This document shows positions 1 through 13,200 of a stretch of DNA of 64,000 nt, piece by piece. Positions within the stretch are counted from its first letter, which is position 1. Each line of letters begins with the position of its first letter. Origin of the DNA: Rhizophagus irregularis (taxonomy: Eukaryota; Glomeromycota; Glomeromycetes; Glomerales; Glomeraceae); contig NC_089444.1 of NCBI RefSeq assembly GCF_026210795.1, positions 248,001 to 312,000 on the forward strand, read 5' to 3'. The translations under genes and the position numbers were made by a program. A model generated the notes under the pieces. The model was not told the origin of the DNA, searched no databases, and saw only the letters and a list, made by a program, of their open reading frames with translations.

Positions 1-1103
1 TTATCGGAGACAAATATATTACTTAAATCAGTCATATGAATAAAAGTAAAAAAAATTGCTCTTTAGGTCTTCTTTGGTTTTTCGATTAAATAATCTTGAA
101 CATGGTTCATCAGATAAAACTAATAAACCAAGAATATTTTCACCCGATAAATCTTTTCTTTTCTTTAGGTCTTTTTTTATTAGGTCTTCTCTTTGGTTCC
201 CTTTTTTTACATCTTGTAGGTATGTAGGCTGGAAGTGCTCTTTCCATTTCCATTTCCTTATTCCCTCGCTCTTTCCTTATGAAAAAATTTTCAGAAAAAT
301 GATCACATTCTTAGTTTCTTGAAAACTAAAAAAATGATCATTTATCGGCCTTTCCTCTTCCCTTCCCCTTTCCTTTCCCTTTCCCTTTCCTCTATTCCCT
401 CGCTTGAAACCCTTTCCTTCTCTCACTTTTCCTTCCTTTTCCCTCTCTGATCTGTTGTTTGCACCTCAACTGCTCAACATTGGCCGATCAGGTGACAAGA
501 AGTTTTTTAAAAGACTTGGCTGAGTCAGAAGCAAATATTAACGATTTGTTCACTCTTTTTAAATATATTTAAAACCATAAATTAAAAATAAAATTTTTAT
601 TTAATTTCTCATCTATAATTATTATTTTGATTATTCAATTTTTAATTTTCGCAAATGTATTACCAAAGATTATAAATTAGTAGATCTAAAATTTATTAAG
701 ATTAAATTCAAATGAGACAAATACGTATCGTATACAAAAGTTAATTTTAACTTTAATTAAACATAGGTCATTTAAACTTTTTTTAAAAAAAATAGCTTTA
801 ACAATTGTAATAACTAATTAATACTGAAATAATAAAAAACAATTTTAACATTTAAGTTGACATCACTAAATACCATATCGAGTATAATTATTTTTTAATT
901 AAAGCAAACACATCATTTGGTCAAAGTCAAAAAAAGTTAATTACTTGTTATCATAGTTACGTGTTATTCTTTTTTCTCATAACTATCATCAATTCATTTT
1001 AATAAATTTTTTTTTTTTAATATAATTAGTTTTGCTATCGAATTTTTACGAAAAATGATCATGTGTGTATATAAACTATAAATGTTATTTGATCTACGCA
1101 ATG
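1..1103. other. AT-rich intergenic DNA with pyrimidine tract
   Basis: I see no supportable gene. A strongly strand-biased C/T tract with CCCTTTCC-like units runs from about 345 to 450. Around 287-309 there is a TTTTCAGAAAAATGATCAC block that recurs near 33620, so it may belong to a dispersed repeat. The single open frame at 56-322 lies in low-complexity T-rich sequence and is not credible. Confidence 0.5.
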
Positions 1104-2273
1104 CTACCGTTTGTTTCGTGTTTTCACTAGCAGTATATAAATTGGTGGATTTCGATTCTTACGATTTCTATGACCGGCTTCCAAAAAAAAAAAAATAAAA
1201 TAAAATAAAATTTTACGAAAACTAATTTTCTTAATACAAATACCATGAGGACGCAAATCTTTTCCATTAGGTGAAATCCAATATTCACCAAATCCGGTTT
1301 CTTCTTTTGAAACTCTAACTAAGGTGGTTGGGTTAATTCTATTTTGGAATACAATTTGATACCTATCCCCTTCATGAGTAAATTTAGCAGCATACTCAGA
1401 CGCGACATCAATATCTGGAGTAGAATAAATTCCATGTCCAAATGCAAAATCTTTTACTCTTACATAAGAGATACCCATCTTCGGCAATTGATTTACAGTT
1501 ACGTCTAGCAGTCCCATGATAAGAGACTAATAATTATAAAACATTTAAAATATTTATTCGATATACAATAAAAATAAATAAAATAGATTTAACATAAATA
1601 CCTGGCCACTCGTCATTTACTGGATCCATTGATGGTTTTTTATTTTCACGGAGACCAAGCCAAATGTTATTTTCATATTATCAAATACATTGAGAGCCAC
1701 TCTTTTCCAACCGCAAGGTCGTTTGTACTCAAAATTTCCTCGCATAAAAGTTCTCCCATTATCATTTACTTTTGTAAAATCATAATCAAAATTTGGAGCA
1801 AGTTGATCAGGTTGAATATATAAAGCCGTAGTACTACTAGGTCCACCACCACCACGTAATCTCAATATAAGATTTAATGTGGATTCATTTTTTATCTTGT
1901 AATCCGATAACGTACAATCATCTTCAAGTAACATTCCAGCATAAATTAATTTTTGTTGACCTAGAGGTATCCCTTCTTTATCCTGAATTTTTTCTTTTAC
2001 GTAATAAATTGTATCACTAAAATCAACGCATATTGTAATACTTTTACCAGTTAATGTTTGAACGAATATTTGAGCACCATAATATACTTCAGGTTCTTTA
2101 GGAGGTAATGTTGGTACTTTACCGCCAACTAAATGAGATTGATGAAGTGATTTTTGATCCAATACTGAATATAAAACATTCTCACCAATTTTTTTTCCAA
2201 CATAATCATCATAAGTAATAATTGTATTATTCGTAACAGCGCTCAATGCTGCGGCCAGAAGTGAATTCGACAT
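1104..2273 (-). pseudogene. Ubiquitin-domain / PARP-like ADP-ribosyltransferase fusion, frameshifted
   Basis: The first exon starts with ATG at 2273 and encodes about 67 residues, then a ubiquitin fold (about residues 68-143) ending in LRLRGG. Lysines equivalent to K48 and K63 of ubiquitin are replaced, while those of the K27/K29/K33 region remain. After the fold the frame carries FDYDFT and [11 protein letters not shown]. The next segment is in another frame from about 1675. A 75-nt GT-AG intron (1601-1527) joins Glu-Trp-Pro to a second exon that begins VSYHGT and shifts frame again near 1455 before GHGIYSTP and later GEYWISP. The His of YHGT, the Tyr of GIYSTP and the Glu of GEYW resemble the H-Y-E triad of PARP-type enzymes; that functional reading is inference. 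The two single-base shifts lie at A/T-rich runs, so sequencing error is an alternative to gene death. The last 40 residues after ICIKK look unrelated. Confidence 0.65.
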
Positions 2274-4931
2274 TTTTATCTATTATATATTACGAAAAAA
2301 AAAAATAAAAAAGAAAATTATTTATTTTTTTCTTTTTTTTTACATGTAAGATAATTATTTCACGAAAAATAAAGCATTTTAAGATTTCTTTTCCACACAA
2401 ATTCATATGATGATGCAAGTCTATGTATTCCATGTGATAATCATTGATTTACAGTTTTGATATGATCATATGATACATAACATGCATTAAAAACTCAAAT
2501 CATGTTTTCATCGTTCAACTAAGGCTTATATTGTTTTGATTAAATTATCATCGGAAATTTTGTTTAAAGCAAAGATGATGTCAATTAGTTGGACCGACAT
2601 TCTTTATCTTGCCGATCTCCTATAAATTTAAATTTTTAACGATATATTTTTTTTAAAAAAAAGTAATGAAAAAAATATCATCTGTTACGATTATATACAT
2701 GAATAAAAATAAATATAATATACATTTTGTCAAATTAAGACAAAAGTGAGCAGATTAAATTTTTTATATTCAAATTTTCGATACTCTACTTTTTTAATAT
2801 TTTCCATTGTACGAAACATATTGATATCATTAGAAGTAATGGAAGTTTTCATATGAAAAGAAAAGGAATTAAATATTAATTATACTCATTATTTTCTAAT
2901 ATAATCAAATAAATTTCATTGTTAACGTTTTTCAAATAAAAAAAAGTTAATGCATGTGCTATTTTAATCAATATTTTGATATGTAATAAGTGATTACGAT
3001 AAAGAATCCAATTTTGTCAATTCATTATTAATTTTTCCATCCTCATTTCGTATCCCACACCTAAATGTAAATAGCTCAAATATAAAGAGTAAGTTGACCA
3101 AAAAATTAACAAACAATCTTAATAGACTACTTTTTTTAGGATTTCTTCAAAGTTTATATTATGGGTCATTAAATGTTTTTTCAGATTTCCATTTTATGGT
3201 AAAATTGAAAGGTGGGAATAACGAGATCATTAGTATTTGATATAAATCCAAATAATCAAAAAAAGAAAGTGAAGAAATAGAATTCTTCATATACAAAAAA
3301 ACTGGACATGAAAAAATTCTGGACAACAAAGTAAATCATTTTCTGGATATTCCTTTTTCATAAGGTTATTTATAGTTAAAATAAATTCCGTTCCGTGCAG
3401 ATTTTTGTAGGCTAATCCAGTTCCGGTTAATGTCAGATAATACTAACGAAAAAAATTTAGTTTCTTATTGATTTTAATCTTTTTTTTTATTATTTTGGCC
3501 TTTTTTTCTAAGAATTTTTTTTTCAAATTTATTTTCAGTTTTTTTTTCTTTAAGCCGATTTTTTTTTTAATATTTTTTTTTCGGCATTTAATTTTTTTTC
3601 GTTCTTTCACCTTTTAGGTTTGGATATCGATACTGCGATGCTACAGTAAGCACCTTTCCCCCTTTTAATAATTTATTAATACTTTCTTTTCCTTATTTTT
3701 TTTTCGTTCTTTTGCCTTTTAGGTTTCAAGTGCTGCGTGTAATTGAAATAAATATTTGGTTTTTTATTTGAAATAATATATTTTATTTAATTTTTTTAGT
3801 TGGAATAAATATGATTTTTAAAAATATCCAGCCAAAAAAAAAAAAAAATTACATAATTTTTTAAATAGTTGGTATAATTAATACTTATTTAATATTGTCT
3901 TTTTATATTATTCATCATTTATTATACAGTAATTTATTTTAATATAGTAAATTTTAATCAATACTTATTTTTCACTCACAATAGCAATAAATAGATGGAC
4001 TGATATTTTCTTGTTAATGGCTAAATATTAAATAAATTATTTATTTTATTTATTACTTTTCAACTTTAAAATATGTGTAATCAGTATGATCAAATTTGCT
4101 CGAAGGCGTGATTTCTGTTTATATTACACGTGACTGTCATAGCTTGTATTACTTCTGATCATGAATTAACGAATTGGACTTTCTAGCGATTCCCATTTTC
4201 TAATTTATCAAAAAGGAATAAAATATTCTTCCAGGTCACAATTTTATATGATATTCAAAAAGAATATATTTTTTGAAATTACAATGTATATATTTTTTTG
4301 CTTTAGTAATGTTAATGTAAAATTTAAGATATATAGTTATTCATTGTTCCCAGTTTAAGCATGCTATTTATTAGGTTTAAATGTTACATTTAAAGGTTAA
4401 TTAAATTCAATTTGCACACTCACTTTTTTTAAATTAAATAAAAATGCATTTGTCTTCCGATCTTTTGTTAAATCTATCAAAATATTTATTTCGCCATTTT
4501 CTTAACTCACCCTTCTCTTTCTTCATTCTATTACATGTATTTGAATATAACTAAAAAATGTATTCAATAATCAATATCCCTTGCCATTTTTTATTGACAA
4601 CTTTTTAACTAACACTCATTTGTATAAAGAAAATGTGATTTGTGATTTTTTACGTACGTACAGTATGTTAATGGATCTACAGTACGTCAACATTTCGAAA
4701 GAGCAATTGATGATTTTTGATAATATTGTTCAATTACAGACTGATTTTTATTGATGTAAAGAACAAATTTTACATATACTCTTGAACAAAATCATTACAA
4801 CGGAACACTAATAAAACAATATAAGAAGCAAGAACTTTACTAAAAAAAAAAGATGAATTGGGAGAATGTGGAGCAAATTTAAATAAATATAATCTATAAC
4901 TTAGTACTATACTAATAACATAATATATGGT
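2274..4931. other. Intergenic, AT-rich, no gene seen
   Basis: No open frame or splice-linked exon chain that I can support. Long T runs fill 3470-3720, and two similar copies of a CGTTCTTT..CCTTTTAGGTTT block occur near 3600 and 3705, a small direct repeat. Confidence 0.5.
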
Positions 4932-5888
4932 TTAATCAGCAATTAAACAGTCTAAACATTCGGAAGGAAGGTCTTCCGTAAAAGGATTTAGTAATCGAGA
5001 TATATTACTAGCTTGTGGATGTGTTGTTTGATTAATTTCAATAGATGAAATATTTATTTTTCTGTATTCTTCTGCTTCTGTAAATTGCTTTTTAATTTCA
5101 TCATTTAAACTAAAATAATACGAATAAATAATATTTTCTACTTCAATAGCATCTGGTCTATTGTCTGGAACCGAGGCCCAACACCTTTTCATTAATTCAG
5201 CATAACATTTTGGTGCTTTTAATTCATATAATTTAGGTCTAATTCCATTACATATATCTAATGCTAATAACTTATCATGAGCACGATCAGAAAAAGGTTG
5301 TCTTCCAGTTGCTACAAAATACATAATCATACCAAAGCTATATATATCTGCTGCTTTGGTGTAAGGTTTTCCTCTTAACACTTCTGGGGCTACATAAGAC
5401 ATAATTCCATAAATTTTGGATTTGTCTACATTACCAATTTCTCCACATAATCCCATATCTGTAATATATGTATCATTATATTGATTAACATATTCGTATT
5501 CAAATAATATATTTCCTGTGTGAAAATCACGATGAACCATCTCTTTTTGATGAATTTCATTTAAACCAATAATAATATTATATAATGTCCGTAATTTATT
5601 GTTCCAATCAAAATCTTTATAACATTTATTTATCCAATCATTAAAATTTCCACCTTCTGCATATTGAAGAACTATTATGTAATTTTTTGTTTTTGGGTCT
5701 TGAGATATTCCATATATTCTGATAATATTACTACCATACTTATTCATAGAATATGCCTTAATCTGTTAAGAATAAAAAAACCTGTTAATATATTAAAGAA
5801 TGTATGATATTTAATTACAATTTTATAAATTCTATACATCACATACTTCATTTAGAAATTCTTCAGTCTTATTTTGTGATTCATTTAA
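4932..5888 (-). pseudogene. Kinase gene A, 3' part: end of N-lobe and C-lobe
   Basis: This is the downstream half of the gene that begins at 14260. Its first stretch (5888-5847) encodes the helix-C residues ending in EEFLNE. A phase-0 GT-AG intron (5846-5763) follows, then the last exon (5762-4932) with YGSNIIRIYGISQDP, the hinge region, the catalytic loop HRDFHTGN, DMG in place of DFG, the activation-segment end APEVLRGKPYT and the DIYSFG helix. All residues needed for a C-lobe are present. The tail carries SNISRLLNPF, matching the tail of gene D. On its own it lacks the glycine-rich loop and the beta-3 lysine, which lie beyond the inserted transposon. An in-frame ATG at 5921 exists inside the transposon end, so a short chimeric transcript is possible but unproven. 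Confidence 0.85.
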
Positions 5889-5911
5889 TTCGTGATCCGT
5901 ATATAAAGTAG
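5889..5911 (+). repeat. Left terminal inverted repeat of TTAA transposon
   Basis: 23 bp beginning TTCGTGATCC; pairs with 10187-10209 with a single mismatch (T/C at position 12). The outer edge abuts the TTAA duplication. Confidence 0.9.
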
Positions 5912-6016
5912 TGATCGACATATATAAAATCCGGGGATAATACGCATATGCGATTTCGCGTCTTTTAGAATCTCGCGTTTTTTACATACCCAACTTCTTT
6001 TTTAAAGTCAAAACAT

Positions 6017-9000
6017 ATGAGTAAAAGTAAAGAATACATTACAACACTTATTTCCCCAGGCAAAATTGTAGAAAATTTACATTTTGGTCCATTTTGTCAT
6101 AACTGGTGGCTTGCGCGACCAATAAATAAGAATCCTACGCATACTCCTCTCCTTCCGATTCGTTTAGGAATGAAAACTCATACAGTTTTAAAAAAATGTG
6201 ACTTCATAATTACCGTTGTAAAAGATACTCAACATCCAAATTCTCCTGGATTTTTGTGTTTTTCTGAAGAATATAAGTCAGGTGTGTGCAGTTCACCAAC
6301 AGAAGCTATTAACACCTGCTATGAAAAAGTTTTTCGTTCAAATGCAAAGTTCCCTGGTCCACAAGTTATGGGTTTTGACAATTCAAATATTATACAACAA
6401 TTACTTGATGATATTATATTTCGTCCATATATGATTAGTCTTGGAAAATTGAACGTAATTGTGCTGGGAATGGGAAAATCAAAAAAACCAGAATGGAATT
6501 ATGCAGGAGAAGGATATAAATCCGTCTTTCAATCCCATTACAATGGTATAAAATCAGCTTTTATTCAAGAAATAGAAGATGAAGAGTGTGTAGTTCAAAT
6601 ATATACTAATGATACTTTGATAAAAACGTATAATGCTATTGATCCTAATGAAGTTTGGTTATGTATTGGCAGACTTTCAAATTATTCTGGAAAAAAAATT
6701 TTTGGGTTAGAAAATCCGTATACGCAAATTTGTATTCAACAAGCACAAATTCCTTCTTGCACGGTATTGGACTGGACTTTAGAGGGAGTGTTAGAAAATC
6801 TTTATAAATATCATTTGAAAAGAAGAATTTCACGTGAGATCAAATGGCATGATTTATTTAATAAATGGTTAAATCAGAAAAGTGATATTTTAGAATTACG
6901 GAAAGCTATTTTAGATTTATATCCATCTGGTTATGAAATTAATGAACGAGAATGGCGTGCTTGGAGAGCATTTGTTCGAAATGCAGGATGTACTAATATC
7001 ACCCCCTTCAAAAATGGAGAATCTAAAGTTAGTAATTATGCAAAAAAATGAGTTGACTTTTTTATTTATTATTGACAAATAATTTTTTTAATTTAGTTTG
7101 AATTTTGGACGAAATCAGATAACGTTCAAAAAGATAGTACAACATTACAAATACTTTATGAATCAGGATTCCTCCAACAAAATCCATATTATCAAGAAAA
7201 TCAATCTCTTACATTTTGGCAAGCATTTCGTAACGCATTGGAAAATACAAATAGAGGTCCAAATGGTCAAAGACGAATTCTTTCAATTATTGCTACAAAA
7301 TTTACCTATCAAGAACTCAGATCAAAATTAGGGGTAAGTGTACTGTTAGTGTATACTACTACAATGCATGTTATCAAAATAATTGAACTAATAAAAATAT
7401 AAACTTACAGGTAGCTGCAAATACAGTATCAAGAGCCCGCCAATATGCGCGTATTAATGGACCAGGTGCACCTCAAGCACAAAAACCTATTATTGTCAAA
7501 GACAAATTAGGACGGGAAAAAAAAGAAAATTTAGAACAATTCTTTTCTGATAAGGCTAATGTAATAATGAGTTCATACAAAACAGACACCATTACGCAAG
7601 AACCAGTTCATTACCTCAAAAATACAAAACAAGATCTGTGGGAAAAGTTTCATGAAAAATATCCAAGTGGAGTAAAACGAACAACTTTTTATAAGCATTT
7701 GCAGGGCAATAGATATATTTATCGTGAGAATCTTGGTGGTTTGTGTTCAATATGCAACACATATGGCTATGAAACATTTGATGAACTTACCAAACTCATT
7801 CAAAATCACGTTAGTAATCTTCATATCCAGGTAATATTTTTATTCCTATAATTGATAAAAAATAATTATATAATATTAATTTCTAATAATTTCATTTAGA
7901 ATCAATTATTAGATCAAGGAGAGAAGTTAAAACGATATCTGAAAAGGGAATATGAGTCACATTTGACTGTAAATTCTGATGGTACAACAGCACATAACCA
8001 ATGTATAAACCATTGCCTTCCTTTTGCTTTTGGTATATGTAATGAACAACATACTCACACATGTTCAGATTGTGATGCACTTTTTCAATTCTTCATTGAT
8101 ATTGAAAAAAACACTCCAAATAATATTCATGAGGAAATTTATGAATTACGAGATCAAATTTTCTATTATTTGAGTCATCAGACGCGAAAGGTATTTCTAA
8201 ATTCTCAATTTAACGCAAATCTATTAGATTTAGATGAAAAAGGAGCTATAATAATAGTTGATTATAAGATGAAAATCTTACCCAAGAGCGCAAGAGAAAC
8301 AAAAAGTGCTTTTTTTGGGAAAAAAGGATGGGCTTTGCATTCAATTCTTGTCTATACACGAAAATCTGAAAGTCATCAATTGGATATTCAAGTATTTGAT
8401 CACTGGTCGGCCGATACATGCCAAGATGCATGGTTCACAGCTTCTTCACTACATGCAGTTATTGAATCGCTTGAAGTCAAACCAGATTGGGTTACTTTTC
8501 TTTCTGATAATGGTCCACATTATCACAATGCGGACCTAATGTTAATTCTAGGGCATTGGAATGAATGGTACAATATTTCAGTAAAAAAATGGGTTTTTTT
8601 AGAAGCTGGAGAGGCTAAAACATCAATTGATTCTCACCATGCCCAAGTGTGTATTGATTGTTCAAATAATTTAGGAAATCACCATTATTATTTATTGAAT
8701 CATTGGTTACAGATTTCACATGCGATAAATCGTTATGTTCGATTGGGGTTTGATATCAATGAAGGTGTAGACATAGAGAATGCTATTCAAGGGATTTGTG
8801 GTACTTCAGTAGCACATTTGGAACCAGAACGGAAAAAGGGTATATGTGAGAATACAATTTTGAAGTTATGTAATACTTATTACTGAAAGCAATTACTATG
8901 ATTTATAGAATCAGGATGAAAAAAGAAAAATTCAATACCAGGAAATTCCAATTGGTATGAGTGGTCCTGGCCGACAGAAGGTGAATATGCAGGATTTATT

Positions 9001-9823
9001 CAGGCTCGTGCAATGCCTAATATTGGAACTTGGAAAAATTTTGAGCCGGCTAAAATAGCACAATTTGAAAAAAGACCTCTTGAAAAACCTAATCCACAAG
9101 TTTCAGATCACTCAATTCCAACTTCCGATTGGAATATTCCATTACCTCATAGATCAAGTATGTAATAAATTGATTTTTTTTTCTTTTTTTGCAATTGTTT
9201 TACATTGATTTTTTTTTATATTAGAAATCAATACAAATCGTCTTACTATTGAAGAATTGAAAAAACAATTGAAGGAATATGGCGTTGACACAGATGTAAG
9301 CAATAATAGAGTTATATTAGCAGAAATTTTACAAAATAAATTGAACGATGAAATATCACCACAAAATATAGGTAAATCATTCTTACCGTAAAATTGTGAT
9401 TATATTATCTCAAAACTAATTTTCTTTTTTTCTGAACGAATAATAGACGTTTTGAATACTGAAATTATTGATACTGATTTGGGTTCAAGGCAAGTTTTGA
9501 ATCACACATCGAATTTTGCATTATCAAGTGGATGGGCCTTAAAAGAAAATCAGAAATTTGGTAAAAAAGGAGGAGGTAAACGAATAAGCAAAAATGTTAT
9601 TCCATACCTTGAGGCATATTTCTTGGCCGGAGATATAAATAAAAGTGAAAAGTATACAGCTCAAGAGATGCATAATGAACTGAAAGGTTTAGTAGAAGAA
9701 GGAGTTTTAGAAGAAGAGGAAATTCCAAAAATTTCTACAATTAGTAATTGGATTTCTCGATATGCACAAACTCATCGTAAATTGAAAGCCCAACAAGCTT
9801 TAGCGCTAGTTGACAGATCTTAG
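6017..9823 (+). CDS. Putative DDE-type transposase of the TTAA element, multi-exon
   Basis: ATG at 6017 opens a 337-codon exon (to 7027, donor GTTAGT) containing FCHNWWLARPI and other segments of no function I recognise. Exons 7097-7333, 7411-7830 and from 7900 follow in phase 0. The fourth exon has a likely RNase H-like catalytic core: IIVDYKMK, then FLSDNGPHYHNAD, then EAGEAKTSIDSHHAQ. A Cys pair (CSICNTYGY) and a Cys-His cluster (HTCSDCDALF) precede it. Exons about 8926-9157, 9225-9371 (a SAP-like LTIEELKKQLKEYGV helix pair, possible DNA binding) and 9447-9823 (basic FGKKGGGKRISK and a helix-rich end) link in phase. The junction between exons four and five is unresolved: with the best donor at 8840 the frame meets TGA at 8917, so this copy may be dead or use a weak acceptor at 8925. 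More than 1100 residues if spliced as described. Confidence 0.7.
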
Positions 9824-10186
9824 TAAATAAAGAATTTGACAAATGAATAAAATTTTGTAAATTTTTGAAAATTTTTGACGTTAAAACAACATTTTTTTAA
9901 GTTTTTTTGCCATAAATTTTATAAAAATTATTGAAATTGCGAATTTACTTACTATATTTATAGCCAGGAATCTGACGACCCGGCTAGTAAAAGTTTTTTT
10001 TTTGTTTACAAATTCAGTACGAAAATGCAAGAAATTTATTCATATAGTATTCTATTATTAGCATATAAAATATGACGTTTAGGTCGTACAAGATGGTGGT
10101 GCTAGCTCGGTCCAAAATAGCTGAATTATGGCTAATTTACTATATTTATATATGATCGGCACCCCACATCGGAATATCGATATTCT

Positions 10187-10209
10187 CTACTTTATATGCG
10201 GATCACGAA
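10187..10209 (-). repeat. Right terminal inverted repeat of TTAA transposon
   Basis: Reverse complement begins TTCGTGATCC and matches the left end in 22 of 23 positions. Read from the kinase side it supplies a TAG stop (10189-10187) that ends the interrupted frame. Confidence 0.9.
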
Positions 10210-13200
10210 TTAAACATTTTAATGCAACTTGTTTACATGAACCCCTTTTCCATTCTTTATCATAATGCAATGGTCCATTTTTCCATTCTGCTGAATATAC
10301 TTTAGCAAATCCACCTTCGCCTATTTTCTTAATATTTTCAAATTGATTAAATGATATCCATTCAAATAACATATCAGTTGGGTTATTAACTTTTAATTGC
10401 ATTTCTTGAATAAACTCATCAATTTTTTCATTCCCACTCCAATTTGTAAAAATTTTTTTCAAAAAATATATTTGGCATGGTTTACATCGTTTATGTTTCA
10501 TGTCTGTATATTCTTCAATACATGTCTTACAATAACCTTTGACATATTCTTCTTGATGAAGAACCATTACATAATCTTTTGAATCTGGATATTGAGTTAT
10601 TCCATATACATTAAATATCTTAACATATACTTCTACCTAAAAATTTATGATATTAGGTAATATAATTTAAATTAATTTATAGAAATTTAAAATTTTTGTA
10701 CAATCATACCTTATTCAGAAAATCGTTTATCATATTTTGTGATTTACATAGTTTCAAAGTAACTTCTCTGGCTTGCACTCTTGCCAACATTTTATTATTC
10801 GAATCATATTCCAATGGACCATCTTTCCATGATGCTGAATATACAGTTTTACATTTTTCTTTAATATTATTAAATTGATTATATGGTATCCATTCAAATA
10901 TATCTTTTGGGTTATTAATTTTTAATTGTATTTCTTGAATAAATTCATCAATTTTTTCGTTTCCACTTGTCCAATTTGTAAATATTTTTTTCAAATGATC
11001 TATTTGACATTGTTTACACCATTTATACTCAATATCTGTGTAATTTTTAATACAATTTTCACAATACCTTTCATCACATTTCTCTTGAAGAACCATAATA
11101 TAATCTTTTGTAATAGATTCTTGAGATATTCCATATATTTGTGAAATCTTATAATATGCTTTAGCCTGTTTTAATAGTAACTAAATTAATACCTAAACAA
11201 TGTTTATTCAAATTATACTTGAAACTTTCTTACCTTATTAAGAAATTCATCAATCATATTTTGTGAGTTACATAGTTTCAAAGTAACTTCTCTAGCTTGC
11301 ACTCTTGCCAACATTTTATTATTCGAATCATATTCCAATGGACCATGTTTCCATGATGCTGAATATACAGTTTTACATTTTTCTTTAATATCATTAAATT
11401 GATTATATGGTATCCATTCAAATATTATATCTTTCGGGTTATTAACTTTTAATTGCATTTCTTGAATAAATTCATCAATTTTTTCGTTTCCACTTGTCCA
11501 ATTTGTAAATATTTTTTTCAAATGATCTATTTGACATGGTCTACACCATTTATATCCGATATCTGTATAATTTTCAGTACATTTTTCACAATAACATATG
11601 GCTAAATTATTCATTGCTTTTTCATTACCATTTTCTGCTGATTTTTTATACCAATAAAAGGCTTTTTCTAAATTCTTTTCTATTCCTTCTCCATTATAAT
11701 AACATGTGGCTAAATTATTCATTGCTTTTTCATTACCATTTTCTGCTGCTTTTTGATACCAATAAAAGGTTTTTTCTAAATTCTTTTCTGTTCCTTTCCC
11801 ACATTCATAACATATGGCTAAATTATTCATTGCTTTTTTATTACCATTTTCTGCTGCTTTTTGATACCAATAAAAGGCTTTTTCTAAATTCTTTTCTATT
11901 CCTTCTCCATTATAATAACATGTGGCTAAATTATTCATTGCTATTCCATTACCATTTTCTGCTGCTTTTTGATACCAATAAAAGGCTTTTTCTAAATTCT
12001 TCTCTATTCCTTTCCCATTTTTATGACATATGGCTAAATTATTCATTGCTATTCCATTACCATTTTCTGCTGCTTTTTGAAACCAATAAAAGGCTTTTTC
12101 TAAATTCTTTTCCATTCCTTCTCCATTTTCATAACATATGGCTAAATTATTCATTGCTATTTCATTACCATTTTCTGCTGCTTTTTGATACCAATAAAGG
12201 GTTTTTTCTAAATTCTTCTCTATTCCTTTTCCATTTTCATAACATATGGCTAAATTAATCATTGCTTTTTCACTACCATTTTCTGCTGCTTTTTGATACC
12301 AATAAAAGGTTTTTTCTAAATTCTTTTCTGTTCCTTTCCCACATTCATAACATATGGCTAAATTATTCATTGCTTTTTCACTACCATTTTCTGCTGCTTT
12401 TTGATACCAATAAAAGGTTTTTTCTAAATTCTTTTCTGTTCCTTTTCCATTTTCATAACATATAGCAATATTAATCATTGCTTTTTCACTACCATTTTCT
12501 GCTGCTTTTTGATACCAATAAAAGGTTTTTTCTAAATTCTTTTCTGTTCCTTTCCCACATTCATAACATATGGCTAAATTATTCATTGCTTTTTCACTAC
12601 CATTTTCTGCTGCTTTTTGATACCAATAAAAGGTTTTTTCTAAATTCTTTTCTGTTCCTTCTCCATTATAATAACATATGGCTAAATTATTCATTGCTAT
12701 TTCATAACTATTTTCTGCTGCTTTTTGATACCAATAAAAGGCTTTTTCTAAATTCTTTTCTGTTCCTTCTCCATTATAATACCTGTTGGCTAAATTATCT
12801 ATTGCACTTTCATCACCATTTTCTGCTGCTTTTTGATACCAATGAAAGGCTTTTTCTAAATTCTTTTCTGTACCTTTTGCATGTTCATAACATTTTGCTA
12901 AATTATTCATTGCTTTTTCATTACCATTTTCTGCTGCTTTTTGATACCAATAAAAGGCTTTTTCTAAATTCATTTCTATTCCTTTCCCATCTTTATAACA
13001 TGTGGCAATATTAAACATTGCAACAATGCAACCATTTTCAGCTGCTTTTTGATACAAATAAAAGGCTTTTTCTAATTTTTTTTCTGTTCCTTTTCCATTA
13101 TAATAACATGTGGCTAAATTATTAATTGCTTTTTTATTACCATTTTCTGCTGCTTTTTGGTACCAATAAAAGGATCTTTCTAAATTTTTCTCTGTTCCTT

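Larger units (their letters stand above)
5885..10213 (+). mobile_element. 4.3 kb TTAA-target DNA transposon inserted in kinase gene A
   Basis: The element proper is 5889-10209 (4321 bp), flanked on each side by TTAA (5885-5888 and 10210-10213). Its ends are inverted repeats of 23 bp with one mismatch, starting TTCGTGATCC. Removing the element and one TTAA joins the two halves of the kinase reading frame exactly (Lys-Cys-Leu, then Asn-Glu-Ser-Gln), which proves the insertion. It carries one multi-exon gene antisense to the kinase. TTAA duplications are known for piggyBac and Kolobok superfamilies; the TIR does not start with the CC(Y) typical of piggyBac, and the DDE region has an E-x-x-x-x-x-D spacing after the Asp-Asn motif. 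I leave the superfamily open. Confidence 0.88.
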
